From Schizochytrium sp. TIO01 (Eukaryota; Sar; Bigyra; Thraustochytrida; Thraustochytriidae), in NCBI GenBank assembly GCA_004764695.1, contig SMSO01000032.1:8948668-9012667 (forward strand): 64,000 nt of DNA, in the 5' to 3' direction. The notes below the pieces were generated by a model, which ran no database searches, had not been told where the DNA came from, and saw only the letters and a program-made list of their open reading frames with translations. This document shows, one piece after another, positions 20,009 through 30,787 of this stretch. Position 1 is the stretch's first letter; every line of letters begins with the position of its first letter. A program made the translations under genes and the position numbers.

Positions 20009-22053
20009 ATTAGTATTAAAGCTAAAGAAACGAGAAACAATTATAATCCCCAGCAGCAGACTGGATATAGGACACAGGGCAAGTAAGTCCTGAAAAATAC
20101 CCTCATAGGTCGTCTTTTATCTCAGTTATTTCTGCTGTAAAAGGGGTATACTATACGTTTACTGGATTGACGAATGTGGCGCAAAGGCGGACGATGGACA
20201 AGAATCACCGGGAGTGGACACAGTCCACGGCACTCTTATTGCTCAAGCAAGCATCAGCGAGTCTGACTCCAAGCCAAATAGCCAAGCAGACTGAGTCGCA
20301 AGCGGCACTAAATCGAAGTGAGCCGGTTTTTCCAAACTTATTCATATCGAAACGATGTTTTCTTGATGCGCCAGTCATCATCATGTCGTTTTTTAATCGA
20401 ATTCTTCATCAGCACTCACAGGTTAAGTAAAAATACGACCAGGATACACATGAGACCAATAGCGCCTCAAATGCAGGTCATACAGGTGACTGGGCACGTA
20501 TTTGTTGTGCTCCGGTCATGTGGCTGAGCTGTAAGATCCTCCTTGTCACTTCCGCGCAGCTGCTCGTGCTATTGGAAAGCTTCACAAGTTTTTGTTTTCG
20601 TTTGTTTGTACAAAACGCACAGAAATAACTTTGGCTGTTTGCACGGCGACTGGCGCAAAGAATTTGGTCTCCAAGCTCACGGTAAAGCAGATGAGCTCAG
20701 CTCCGACAAAGTCTACAAGCTAAGCGCTGGTTCCTCTTCAAGCTGCTGCTCGTGTCGTTGCAGATGTCCGGTTTGCAGGAACGAACTCATCTTCTCACCA
20801 TGCAGGTATGCCGCCAAAATATTGATTTTTATTTTTATCTTCATCTTTATATTTTTGTTGCTATATATTACTCTTTCTTTCTTTCTTTCTTTTTAAATAA
20901 AAAATATAAATTGCAATAGCCAACTTGAAGGGAGTGGATATCCTTCAGTTGATAGATTCACCCAGCTTGAAGTCAGGACCCAGGTTTGTAGTGATGATAC
21001 GCCCGGTTTCAGGGCACTCGCATGTCAAATAGGCAGCTCAGGAGCGAGCAAACCACGCCAATTACCTTCTTCCCGTTCACTGCAACTAATGTGTTTGTTT
21101 GCTTTATTTTTCATTATTGAGATGGCAGAGGCAACTTCGTTTCTTCCTGTAGTACTAGTGTCGGTATTAATCTTCTTTATCTTTTCAAGCAATGTTGACT
21201 TGTATTTTAGTTTAGGCACCTAAGTACCTCTGAGCAACTTGTTCAATCATCGCCTTCATCAATCGTCAAGGAACTAGGAGTGTTCGTCCTCAATTTCCAG
21301 CGCTCGCAGTATCCTATACATCAGCGTAGGGCGATCGTTCATATCACAGCTAGGTGCATCTTTTATATTGGCAATGCCAGAGCTGGATTCTTTCTTTCAA
21401 GAAATAAACACCAATCAGGCGTACAATACGGCTGCGACCTACCGCAGTGCTAGGCGGGTACTAAGCAGGCACCTACCTACCAATTATGATGTTATCTTTC
21501 CTTTAAAGTTCTTCTTCGTGAAAGAAAATGAAAATGACTATTTTAATACATCATTTTTCTTGATGGCCACAACTCTGTGCATCACATGTTCAGAGCGCCC
21601 ATGCAGCCAGGCCCCACGAGCTGAAGTTGCTTACATTGCTGCAATTCGCGCATTCACTCTCGCAACCACCGGTTCCCCCCGCGTTCTGTGACGAGAGCAG
21701 AACAAGCAACCACAGAAAGCGGTCTGGGGACAGCGTTCTATGATCAGGCAGACCCACAGACAGGCATTTGGATAATGAGCATGGGATGAGACCACAATAT
21801 CAAAGCACAATCTTGTAAGAGCATCTCTGGGTAAGACCATATCTTGAAACCAATTCTGCTGAGTTTTATTTAGAAACCAGAGACAGCTTGGACCAAGCGG
21901 CTGGTTCGATTGTGGCGTGGACTCACCGGCCTGTGAGGGCTTGAAGGCGCTGAGTGGCGCGGCTAAAGCATAGATTGCGGATTTTCATGGATTCTTGAAA
22001 TTGCACATTTGAGCAGGAACCTTGTGCTGCAAACTGCAAACATATCTGCTCTC

Positions 22054-22065
22054 GGGGGGGGGGGG
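22054..22065. repeat. Run of 12 G
   Basis: A single-base run in a GC-rich patch, 70 bases before a (CCA)n run. Run length may not be exact in the assembly. Confidence 0.8.
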
Positions 22066-22133
22066 TGAGCGACTTCAGACAAATCCAAACTTCCCGTCGC
22101 CAGAGCCAATGACTTCGAACAACTGCGTGGTTG

Positions 22134-22155
22134 CCACCACCACCACCACCACCAA
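22134..22155. repeat. (CCA)n microsatellite
   Basis: About seven CCA units, read as poly-Trp in a spurious minus frame. Confidence 0.8.
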
Positions 22156-23037
22156 CACCTGAGTACAGCTGTGAAGTCGAGGAACTTGAACTTGGCGAGC
22201 GCACGTGCTGCCACGTGGGCATCTTCCAGGCATGCTGCTGTAGACCTACTTCCCAAGGTAAGCAGAGACCGCTGGCCTCTGCCCAGCCCCGTATCTAAAG
22301 CTCTTCCATACTGTCAAAATGTGCATCAGGGCTCCCGGCGTCGCTAGCGAGGCCTTCGCTTCTCTCCAAGACCTTTGCTGCAACTAACTAAGTTCGTACC
22401 TGCATAAGCAGACCAACCCTGTCCCATTTGATTTTGCATTCGGCGAACTAGCTTGGTACCTGTTTTTAATCGGTGTCACCAAGGGGGGCTACAATTACGA
22501 TCGGGGTAACCGAGGAAGCTGAAGTTTCTCCGACTCCCCGTCGTTCTTACGTGCGTTCCGTTCTCTCGCTGATGGGCTGTAAAAAAGAACTTTGGAAAGA
22601 TACAGTCTGCCAGGCAACCGTCTGAGATCGACCATTTCATTTCACTCGGCAGCTCTTGTACGTAGCGCTTGAATTGCATTCCACGTACGAGAGATGGCAC
22701 TGATGTCTACACTGGTTTCAACTTGTGTTGTTTTGTCAAATCTATGACAGATTATTGAAGTTCTTCACCTGCGGTGGCACTTTATATAGTACAACAGTTA
22801 GTACCATAGTAGTAAGAAGAATATCAGCATTCATTCATCGTTGTTATAATCTTCGTTGATTCATCTGCCGCGATCGCTCACAGCAGAATCCTCAGTCCCT
22901 ATTGGAGCACGCCTCGCGTCCAGGAACGACGCGTCGCGACTGCTCAGACTCCAATCGATAGGTCGCATATCTGACCTTCCAGTCGCTGAGCTTTGGCTCT
23001 CTCAGCTCGATTACTTGGACGCTTGGCGTAGACCACC

Positions 23038-24747
23038 ATGGGTGCAGATCAGTCTGTGGATGCCGGGCCCGGACCTTCGTATGAGCCACCAGAGCTACCA
23101 GAATTCCTGCAGGAGTCGCCTACAGGGTACCGTGTGCTGGCGATCCAGGAGAACTCCCCAGCGTGCCGCGAGGGCATTGTACCTTTTTTTGATTTTATTG
23201 TAGAGGCGAACGGCGCAGGCCTGCAGCAAGAGGATGGTACCTTCGTTCAGACAATTCGCGCCTTTGAGAATAAGCCATTGACGATCACGCTCTTCAACAT
23301 CAAGTGCAAGCAACTGCGGCAGCTTTCATTCGTGCCGAGACGCGGTTGGGGCGGTGATGGCTTGTTGGGCCTGACCATCAAATTCGACAGTTTTAAAGAC
23401 GCCGACGACAAGGTCATTCACATCCTCGACGTCGTGCAAGGATCGCCAGCTGCTGAAGCCGGGCTTCAGCCTCACACGGATTACCTTCTCGGTACACCGT
23501 ACACGGCCTTCGCCGATGTAGATGAACTCTTCGACTTGGTCTCGGAAGTTGCTGCTGAGAATGAGTTCTCAAAACCGAGAGGCATCGACGTTTTCGTCTA
23601 CTCTACCGCAACAGATACTGTACGACGAATCGTGCTCACGCCGCGTTCAGGATGGGGAGGGAGCGGTGTGCTCGGCTGCGGAATTGGCTTTGGCTACCTG
23701 CATAGACTCCCAAGGTCCGTGCTAGATAGTACAGGTGTTGCACGGGTTGAGGATCTCATTGCTGTACAACCGCGGTCAGCATCGACGCCGCCTACCACCA
23801 CAACACAAATTCAGAAAGCGACAGAAACTCAAAATACCCTTAACGAACCGGAGGGTACAAAGGTATTCGTAGACCCATCCATGCAGACAACATCGACACA
23901 TGAAAATGAAAAGGTGCCAGCGGGTGACACACAAGCAACACAGACTTATTCTGCACCTTTGACTTCGACCGTAGACTCTTCAGGCGAAGCAAAAGCAATG
24001 ACACAAGACGAAAATGATTTGGAGACTACATTTGCAAAAGACCAACCTGTGTCAACTCATCAGATGTTACACTCTGCCCCTATTGAAGATGATCATGATG
24101 ATAATGACAATAATGAGGCTGAAAGCGAAGATGAAATTGATCAGCACGAGGATGACAATGAAGACGCTGAAGAAGAGTACAACGACGAAAACGATGATGA
24201 TGAGGACGATGAAGATGATAATGATGATGCTCACGACCACGACTACGACCACGACGATAATGACAATGATAATGATGAAGATGATGACGACGATGCTGAT
24301 GAAGACGATGAAGATGATGATGAAGATGAAGATGAAGAAGATGAAGATGAAGAAGATGATGACGATGATGATGATGATGATAATGAAGACGATGATGAAG
24401 ATGATAATGAAGACGATGATGAAGATGGTGAAGATGATGACGTTGATAACGATGACGACGTAGATGAACCAGAGCACGTTGCAGACCTCCTTGCTGGTCA
24501 ATGGGTCTCCACGCCCAGTGGACCTGGTATATTGCTAGGCCGCAGGTCCAACGGCACGTTTGTTGTTTCTTTAGACTGGAAACTAGCAAATGGTGCTTCA
24601 TGCTTCGCTTTTCTTCAGCGAACAAGTCTCCATCCTATTGCAAACCCCAATGCCCCAAAGACGTCTTCCCCCGAGCACAATGGCCCTCAGGAAGATCAGC
24701 ACAAAGTCATTGATGTCAACCTCGGCCGTCCACACCCCTCATCATAG
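23038..24747 (+). CDS. GORASP: GRASP (Golgi reassembly-stacking protein) with acidic tail and C-terminal domain
   Basis: A 569-residue protein. It starts MGADQS, which fits the N-myristoylation rule (Gly2, Ser6), and the ATG has an ACCACCATGG context. Two PDZ-like GRASP domains follow: about 27-115 (GYRVLAIQENSPACREGI, FFDFIVEANG) and about 115-228 (WGGDGLLGLTIKFDSF, GSPAAEAGLQPHTDYLLG, WGGSGVLGCGIGFGYLHRLP). GRASPs sit on Golgi membranes, tether cisternae and act in unconventional secretion. Residues about 230-350 are Thr/Gln-rich. Residues about 351-480 are almost only Asp, Glu, Asn and His. Residues about 483-540 form a small extra domain, VSTPSGPGILLGRR then VVSLDWKLANGASCF, a beta-rich pattern that I recall from other stramenopile proteins. 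Usual GRASP tails are Pro/Ser-rich; this one is odd. One exon, TAG stop. Confidence 0.92.
   Translation: MGADQSVDAGPGPSYEPPELPEFLQESPTGYRVLAIQENSPACREGIVPFFDFIVEANGAGLQQEDGTFVQTIRAFENKPLTITLFNIKCKQLRQLSFVPRRGWGGDGLLGLTIKFDSFKDADDKVIHILDVVQGSPAAEAGLQPHTDYLLGTPYTAFADVDELFDLVSEVAAENEFSKPRGIDVFVYSTATDTVRRIVLTPRSGWGGSGVLGCGIGFGYLHRLPRSVLDSTGVARVEDLIAVQPRSASTPPTTTTQIQKATETQNTLNEPEGTKVFVDPSMQTTSTHENEKVPAGDTQATQTYSAPLTSTVDSSGEAKAMTQDENDLETTFAKDQPVSTHQMLHSAPIEDDHDDNDNNEAESEDEIDQHEDDNEDAEEEYNDENDDDEDDEDDNDDAHDHDYDHDDNDNDNDEDDDDDADEDDEDDDEDEDEEDEDEEDDDDDDDDDNEDDDEDDNEDDDEDGEDDDVDNDDDVDEPEHVADLLAGQWVSTPSGPGILLGRRSNGTFVVSLDWKLANGASCFAFLQRTSLHPIANPNAPKTSSPEHNGPQEDQHKVIDVNLGRPHPSS
24091..24468 (+). repeat. 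GAT/GAC/GAA low-complexity tract coding the GRASP acidic tail
   Basis: About 380 bases of Asp/Glu/Asn codons. It gives long open frames on both strands (Met/Thr-rich on plus, Ile/Val- or His-rich on minus) that are shadows. Confidence 0.9.
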
Positions 24748-26512
24748 AAACAAGTTAAGATTAGTAGCAACTTACCGTGCGTTTGTTCGCACTTTCATTC
24801 AAATCGCCAACACTCTGTGATAGTATAACAGACCTGCAATAATTGTTCAGGTTTGTCAGGTCAAAAAAAAAAATGATTGCCCGCGCCATGGCACCTAAAG
24901 GAACCATTTAAGCTGTTCCTTGTTAGCATTGTAGCCCTTTGTAACCCAACCAAAGTAGCATCCTCCATTTATATACTTTCTTCGCCTCCCTTAAATCTTT
25001 TCCTTTGTTTTTGATTTTTACATTTCCGAGTTGACCAAGCAAAGGCATGGCACACCAGTAAGGCTGCAATGGATCCTTCTGCTTCTATGCAAGAAGTACC
25101 TAGTTCTTCCTAACACCCAGAGTTCTGAAGACATACATCACTTGGATATTTTCGCTAAGTAGCGATCAGTAGCGAACTACATCGTTTTACAACCGTCAAG
25201 AAGAAAAATCTCTCCATGAACAAGAAACTCTTCGCAAGATCTACCTTCGCTTTCACATTAAGTAACCACTGTTACAACAACTGGTACCTATGAAAACGAT
25301 AGAACTTAAACAATCTCAAAATAGTAGAGACGATTCCATATACATTATAATCATTTAGATCTTTGTTAAGAAGTGGAGGTTAGGTAAGAAAATAGAATGG
25401 CCAATGAACCACCAAGGTCCAGACACTACAAGTGAAGCAAACCTTCAATTCAATTTATCATAGCACTTGAATCAGAGGTTTGGCGTCTCAGCAAGTGCCC
25501 TTCGGTTGCTTCCCCGGAGGCAATCGCACATACGCAAGTGGCGACGTTAAGCGTACCTACGGCTGCGAGCAACGCGGCATTGACTGTACCATTATCTACG
25601 CCATAGTGTCCTCCGCCGAGCAAAAAGAGAATTTCAAATGCCAGATTGGTGGCCTCCAGCGTGCTTATTCAGACGCCTCCGACGTCTACAAAGACATTAG
25701 TAGATTGATCAACTTCAAAAGGCCGGGGTTGCGTGTCCTTCTGGACTACTGAGATCCACCGCAAGCTTGCACCTTGGCTCTGTAAAAACCTTGGTGTTGT
25801 CCTTTTGCCTAAATTTGAAACCTCAAAAAGATTACACAATGGATCAAAATCAACAACATCCAAATGATGTGTCGTTCGTTGGCTTCTGACAAGCGCCCAT
25901 TCATAAAGCCGAGATTCTCCCTTGCCAGTGATGTCAATTGAGTTTTTGCCGAGAGAGTTGCACTTCAAAATCAAGCAATAGAATGAATGTAGTACCATCC
26001 ACGATGAGCTCGGAACATCCATAATTTTCATATGCCCCCCCAAAAATGCGAATACGTAGCTGATCGTGATATCCACACCGCCAGAGGCATCTTTTTGCGC
26101 TACCTATCCAGGGATATGATTTCAGAATTGTCTTTGAGTCGCGGATTAGGTTTATTGGCCCCACTTGTAGATGCAAATTTTATAAGTCAATTACTAAGTG
26201 TGAGTAGCTAAGTAAGTACTAAGGAGTAGGACTAATCTAGTCAGTCCCAAGCTTGTATTTTTTCTTTCTTTTTTACCTGTTCTTTTTTTTTTATCGAAAC
26301 GGTCACATTGGGAGCGGGTTAAGTTGGGAGCCTTGGTCAAGGACAAAGTATAGGTTTTGCAAAAGAAACAAAATCAAAAGAGGCGGGGAGGGAAAGAACT
26401 GCTCCCAAAGAAGGGACCTCTCGAATACCTGAGCAACATAACTGCGACCTTGCTTGTGTTGGCCTCTGCTCCTCAACATTCTTGCATTACTAAGCAGACA
26501 GAAGCAACAAGC
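24748..26512. other. Intergenic between GRASP and the HU-calcyphosin gene
   Basis: AT-rich spacer with one GC-richer patch at about 25480-26110. A plus frame at 25480-25752 has a coding-like codon pattern but begins at TTG after an in-frame stop, so it would need to be an inner exon or a decayed copy. The minus strand of the same patch carries the possible retroelement relic listed separately. Confidence 0.45.
25669..26176 (-). mobile_element. Possible decayed Ty1/copia RNase H fragment
   Basis: Two overlapping minus frames without proper starts. One reads SYVFAFLGG, then about 35 residues on CNSLGKNSIDI, and then RTTHHLDVVDF. In copia-type polyproteins the RNase H region has GYVFxLGG, then C-D-N-x-x-A-I, then RTKHIDVRYHF in this order. 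The order fits, the spacing is shorter than usual and key residues are changed (the catalytic D of DN is lost), so it would be a dead relic. No LTRs, integrase or reverse transcriptase are seen around it. It may be chance resemblance. Confidence 0.27.
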
Positions 26513-29500
26513 ATGGATGCACAGGGCTGGTCTACGGAAACCTTGCTCACGGCGACACACAACACGTTGCGTAGGAGCAAGGTTGATGGCAGGCCTGTAA
26601 CTCTAACAGACGTGGAGAATGTGTGGGAGAACCTCGGCGTTTTCCTCCAGCAGGCCCTTAAAGAGGGACGGGCAACACAGCTAGTTAAATTTGGTACATT
26701 TGCTCCAAATAACACGATGCGCAAATCTAGACCTGAAAATTCATGGAGCTTGTATTTGGCATCTGATTTTGTGGCAGGTTGTGGCATACGACAGCGCAAG
26801 GCAGGGGCTACCAAGGTCCACGGTGCTGCGCGATTAAACTTTCTGGGGCTAGCTAAATTTAGCCATCTACCCAAGGATCTCTGTCGCAAGGTTGTAGAGA
26901 CAATCATTTGGACAATCACATTTGCACTCACGAAAGACAAATCATGGATGCGTCTCGAATTTCCAGGCCTTGGTCTTTTCCAGTGCCAACATGGTGTTTG
27001 TGATTTTCTTTTTGGTCGGGACGGCACATTGAGCGAAAACAGAGACATTCGTAACGAGGATCTAGCCTTTTCTGAGGATGGCGACGCAGACATGTACTAT
27101 AATAACGCTACCAATAGTGAAGACGAAGAGAGAGATGAAGAAGACATGAGGGGTACACATTTGCAACCTCAGAGCCAACTCCGGGACCATATTGGTATCA
27201 AAACACAAAACCGATCGGGGCAAATGCCAGAGCACCAAGAACAAGCACGACTTCAGCCGCGTGCGTCACAGCAAGCCGCACCAGTACGCCGAATTGTAAT
27301 CCCGCCTTCTATGGACCGCCTTCGCGAAAAGGTGACACAGCGTGGAGGCGCTAACGGTATTCACAGTCTTAGTAGGCTTCTTCGAATCATGGATAACTCT
27401 GGTGACCGCTGCCTTGATCGTGAGGAGCTCAAGTATGGCTTGCAAGACTATGGAATTCGTATCAATAACTCGGAGCTTGAGGAGCTGTTTATGTTTCTTG
27501 ACCGCGATCGCAACGGAAAGATCAGTATCGACGAGTTCCTCATCGGTATGCGTGGACCTTTAAGTAAGCGACGTATTGAGCTTATTCACATCGCATTTAA
27601 ACGTTTAGACCGTACAGGTGATGGATTTGTCACAATTGAGGACCTTGAGCTGGCATATGATTCCTCTCATGACCCCGACGTGAAAGCAGGGCGTACAAAG
27701 CCCGCAGATGCACTTCGAAATCTTCTTGCACAGTTCGACACACAAGACAAGGACGGCATTGTTACAAGAGAGGAGTTTGAGGATTATTACAAGAATGTGA
27801 GTGCATCCATTGATAACGATGACTACTTTGAACTCATGATGCGTAATGCATGGCATATTTCAGGCGGACAAGGGCAGTATGCCAATACTAGCAATCGTAG
27901 AGTTTTAGTCACTCACGAGGATGGGTCTCAGACCATTGAAGAGATACAAGATGATCTTTGGGTAGACAAGAATGACCAGGATGAAATGAAACGTCGCCTC
28001 GCTCAGCGAGGTGTAAAAGCATCCGGACAGCTAGGCCTGTATAACGCAACAGACTCAACAGAATCTGCGCGAACGGCCCACCGGCCGAAACGGTTTTCTG
28101 AGATCCAAGGAGGCAAGGCAATGCCCCAAGGTCTGCAACAACCTCGCAAGGCAGTAGCCATCGCATCCAAAACTAAAGGAGTTCAATTTCGTCAGCACAT
28201 GCAGGATGAGGGAGATGAAGCACTTCCTGTGGAACCTGTACAAAATATTGACAAATCTGGCGACCTAGCACCAACAAGTTCTGCAGCCACTAGCTCCAAA
28301 ACTGCCACTTCTGAAGACCCTATGCAGAAACTAGGCAAGCTATTGCAGCAACGACGCCTGAGTGTTGACGACTTTCTGCTGCGAATTGGTGCGAACCGTG
28401 TGGTTGGAAGTGCCAGCATTGACGTCCCTGGCTTTATAAGAGGCCTTTCACGATTCGATCCTTCGCTATCTGCCGAGGAAGTTCAAGCTATTGCTAAAGC
28501 TGCAGATGCCGATCGATCTGGGTCAATTGATGTTGCAGAGTTGTGCGCGTATCTACAAGGATCCAATGCTGTGGAGCGCATCAAAAGTGCTGTTTTACAG
28601 CGTGGAGGTATGAATGGTATCATCTCACTGACACGTATCCTACGCAACATGGATACTTCCAGGGATGGGGCTCTAGATCGTCGCGAACTCACGGATGGAT
28701 TTGCAGCCTTGGATGTCAAACTCAACTCTAAAGACGTCCAGGACATTTTTGCGTTCTTTGACAAGGACCGCAGTGGTAAGATTAGTTTTGATGAATTTCT
28801 TATAGGATTTCGAGGTGAGCTCAACTCTCGCCGACGGGATCTCGTGCTCATTGCTTTCTCACGCATGGATCGGACCGGAGACGGTGTAATTACAGTAGAT
28901 GACCTTGAGCTTTCTTACGACCCATCACACCATCCAGAGTTCATGAGTGGTGCAATGACCAAAACACAAGTTTTGCGTGAATTTTTGGACAGTTTTGATG
29001 GTCTTGAAAAAGATGGCATCGTAACACAAGAAGAATTCCTCGATTACTACAAAGGTCTAAGTGCGTCCATCGATGATGACAACTACTTTGAGCTGATGAT
29101 GCGAAATGCGTGGCACATATCGGGTGGACAAGGTCAATATGAAAACACCACGAACAGACGTGTGCTTGTTACAGACGCCTCGGGGGAGCAGAGTGTTAAA
29201 GAAGTGAAGGATGACCTGTACTTCGATGCTAGTGACGCGGATAATCTTCATAAGCGTCTTGGCCTGAACAAAGAATCTTCTACCAGCAATTATTTTGCAA
29301 GTGATGCCACGGGAAAAGCTCGCGATACGTCCAAGCGCCCAGCACGTTTTCAACAAAAGGTAAACGACGCCCCTCAAACGAATATGCGCACAAGAACCAA
29401 TGCATCACAAAAGTCTACCTTTGCAAAATTTGGCCCTTCCAGAGCCAAATCTCAACTTGCCTGGGGAAGACCTTCGAGCGTTGATCAAGGGCAAGATTCA

Positions 29501-30787
29501 TTTATGATGAATGGAGGAGACGAAAGCCTTCCTGGTGGTCCAGCACCCTCGTCAAAACAAACATCACGCTTGGGCAGGTTTTCCTCAAAAGTTCGAACCA
29601 CCCCTGGAAGTGCACAACGTCGATCGTCTTCTATTCAAAGTCAAAACATACCAAGACGATCCCAGCAAGCCACAGAACCTCATGCTCTCGGGATGTTGCG
29701 CGAGCGAGTGGTCAAAAGAGGCGGAACAAATGGTATTCACACACTTGGTCGAGTGCTACGCATCATGGATGACTCAGGGGATAAGAGTCTTGATCGAGAG
29801 GAGCTGAAATATGGCCTCGAGGACTATGGTATCAAATGTACGCCCGCAGAGTGCGATGCTCTTTTTACATATTTAGACAGAGACGGAAGTGGTAAAATCA
29901 GTTTTGATGAATTCTTGGCAGGCATGAGAGGGCCGGTGCCCGAAAGAAGAGTAACGTTAATTAAGATGGCGTTTCAACGCCTTGATCGCACTGGAGATGG
30001 CCAAGTCACTGTTGAAGATCTTGAAATGATCTATGACCCCTCTTTTCACCCAGAAGTACGCAGTGGAAACTTAACAAAAGCACAAGCCCTTCGTGAGTTT
30101 TTGTCGCAGTTTGATACTATTGACAAAGATGGCATTGTAACTGAAGAAGAATTTATTGAGTACTACAAGAATGTTAGTGCTTCGATCGATAGCGACGACT
30201 ATTTCGAGTTAATGATGAGAAATGCATGGCATATTTCAGGAGGCCAAGGTCAGATGGCCAATACTACGAATCGTCGTGTATTGGTCACTCATGAAGATGG
30301 CCGTCAAAGCATCGAAGAAGTTCAAGATGACCTGTGGGTAGATAAGGACGACGAAGCTGAAATGAAGAGGCGCCTTGCAAAGCGAGGAGTCAAAGCCCAG
30401 GGTTCATTAGGAATGTTTCATGCCAGTGACGATACACACGCTCCTAAAAACATCGGTAAGCGTCCCCAACTTTCGCACCGCGGTCCACGTCAACCTCAGT
30501 CACAGCACAAGCACAGAGAAACTACAATCTCTTTGGCATGGGATGAACCTGAAGACCTCAACGCTTCGCAGGCCAAGATTCGTATGGCACGAGAGCGAGA
30601 ACGCAAAATCCGTGCTGGAGCTGCAACAAGAGTTCAAGCGGCAGTAATAGCCCACCGAGCAAAGCGCAAGACTGAGATGCTTAAGCGTAACCAGCAGACA
30701 AAACAAGCCCAAGAGCAAGAAGTTCAGCAAGAGCGCCAAGCTCAAGCACGCCGCATCATTCGTCCAGCTGGTCCGAATTGGTATTAG
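26513..30787 (+). CDS. HU-like (CCDC81-type) domains, three calcyphosin EF-hand modules and an IQ motif
   Basis: A 1424-residue protein from the ATG at 26513 (the longer frame starts at TTG). Residues about 4-80 and 85-190 resemble the eukaryotic HU domains of CCDC81, a centrosomal protein (WSTETLLTATHNTLRRSKVD, GRATQLVKFGTFAP). Three homologous calcyphosin-like modules follow, starting at about 266, 687 and 1060. Each has EF-hand loops such as DNSGDRCLDREE, DRDRNGKISIDE and DRTGDGFVTIED, then KDGIVTxEEFxxYY, and ends with YFELMMRNAWHISGGQGQ and NRRVLVT. A further EF-hand pair lies at about 603-683 (DADRSGSIDVAE). An IQ-like motif is at about 1370 (TRVQAAVIAHRAKRK). So about a dozen EF-hands in one chain, plus a possible calmodulin site. 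A calcium-responsive ciliary or basal-body scaffold is inferred. One exon, TAG stop. Confidence 0.85.
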   Translation: MDAQGWSTETLLTATHNTLRRSKVDGRPVTLTDVENVWENLGVFLQQALKEGRATQLVKFGTFAPNNTMRKSRPENSWSLYLASDFVAGCGIRQRKAGATKVHGAARLNFLGLAKFSHLPKDLCRKVVETIIWTITFALTKDKSWMRLEFPGLGLFQCQHGVCDFLFGRDGTLSENRDIRNEDLAFSEDGDADMYYNNATNSEDEERDEEDMRGTHLQPQSQLRDHIGIKTQNRSGQMPEHQEQARLQPRASQQAAPVRRIVIPPSMDRLREKVTQRGGANGIHSLSRLLRIMDNSGDRCLDREELKYGLQDYGIRINNSELEELFMFLDRDRNGKISIDEFLIGMRGPLSKRRIELIHIAFKRLDRTGDGFVTIEDLELAYDSSHDPDVKAGRTKPADALRNLLAQFDTQDKDGIVTREEFEDYYKNVSASIDNDDYFELMMRNAWHISGGQGQYANTSNRRVLVTHEDGSQTIEEIQDDLWVDKNDQDEMKRRLAQRGVKASGQLGLYNATDSTESARTAHRPKRFSEIQGGKAMPQGLQQPRKAVAIASKTKGVQFRQHMQDEGDEALPVEPVQNIDKSGDLAPTSSAATSSKTATSEDPMQKLGKLLQQRRLSVDDFLLRIGANRVVGSASIDVPGFIRGLSRFDPSLSAEEVQAIAKAADADRSGSIDVAELCAYLQGSNAVERIKSAVLQRGGMNGIISLTRILRNMDTSRDGALDRRELTDGFAALDVKLNSKDVQDIFAFFDKDRSGKISFDEFLIGFRGELNSRRRDLVLIAFSRMDRTGDGVITVDDLELSYDPSHHPEFMSGAMTKTQVLREFLDSFDGLEKDGIVTQEEFLDYYKGLSASIDDDNYFELMMRNAWHISGGQGQYENTTNRRVLVTDASGEQSVKEVKDDLYFDASDADNLHKRLGLNKESSTSNYFASDATGKARDTSKRPARFQQKVNDAPQTNMRTRTNASQKSTFAKFGPSRAKSQLAWGRPSSVDQGQDSFMMNGGDESLPGGPAPSSKQTSRLGRFSSKVRTTPGSAQRRSSSIQSQNIPRRSQQATEPHALGMLRERVVKRGGTNGIHTLGRVLRIMDDSGDKSLDREELKYGLEDYGIKCTPAECDALFTYLDRDGSGKISFDEFLAGMRGPVPERRVTLIKMAFQRLDRTGDGQVTVEDLEMIYDPSFHPEVRSGNLTKAQALREFLSQFDTIDKDGIVTEEEFIEYYKNVSASIDSDDYFELMMRNAWHISGGQGQMANTTNRRVLVTHEDGRQSIEEVQDDLWVDKDDEAEMKRRLAKRGVKAQGSLGMFHASDDTHAPKNIGKRPQLSHRGPRQPQSQHKHRETTISLAWDEPEDLNASQAKIRMARERERKIRAGAATRVQAAVIAHRAKRKTEMLKRNQQTKQAQEQEVQQERQAQARRIIRPAGPNWY

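Larger units (their letters stand above)
18984..23037. other. 4 kb intergenic region rich in simple repeats
   Basis: Lies between two divergent genes (SH3 protein minus, GRASP plus). It holds pyrimidine tracts at 19420-19503 and 19980-20008, a T/A-rich tract at 20819-20893, a 12-base G run at 22054-22065 and a (CCA)n run at 22134-22155. Frames at 20194-20430 and 21374-21691 begin with ATG but show no family signature. The start of the GRASP gene has an ideal ACCACCATGG context at the right end. Confidence 0.5.

Noticed and set aside
21374-21691. 105-codon plus frame in the SH3-GRASP spacer
   Set aside because: It has an ATG but no family signature, mixed codon use and crosses a TACCTACC spacer word; chance is likely.
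24014-24625. Met/Thr-rich plus frame and Ile/Val/His-rich minus frames over the GRASP acidic tail
   Set aside because: They are shadows of the GAT/GAC/GAA tract.
25480-25752. 90-codon plus frame with coding-like codons
   Set aside because: It starts at TTG just after an in-frame stop and lacks an upstream exon; it lies opposite the possible retroelement relic.
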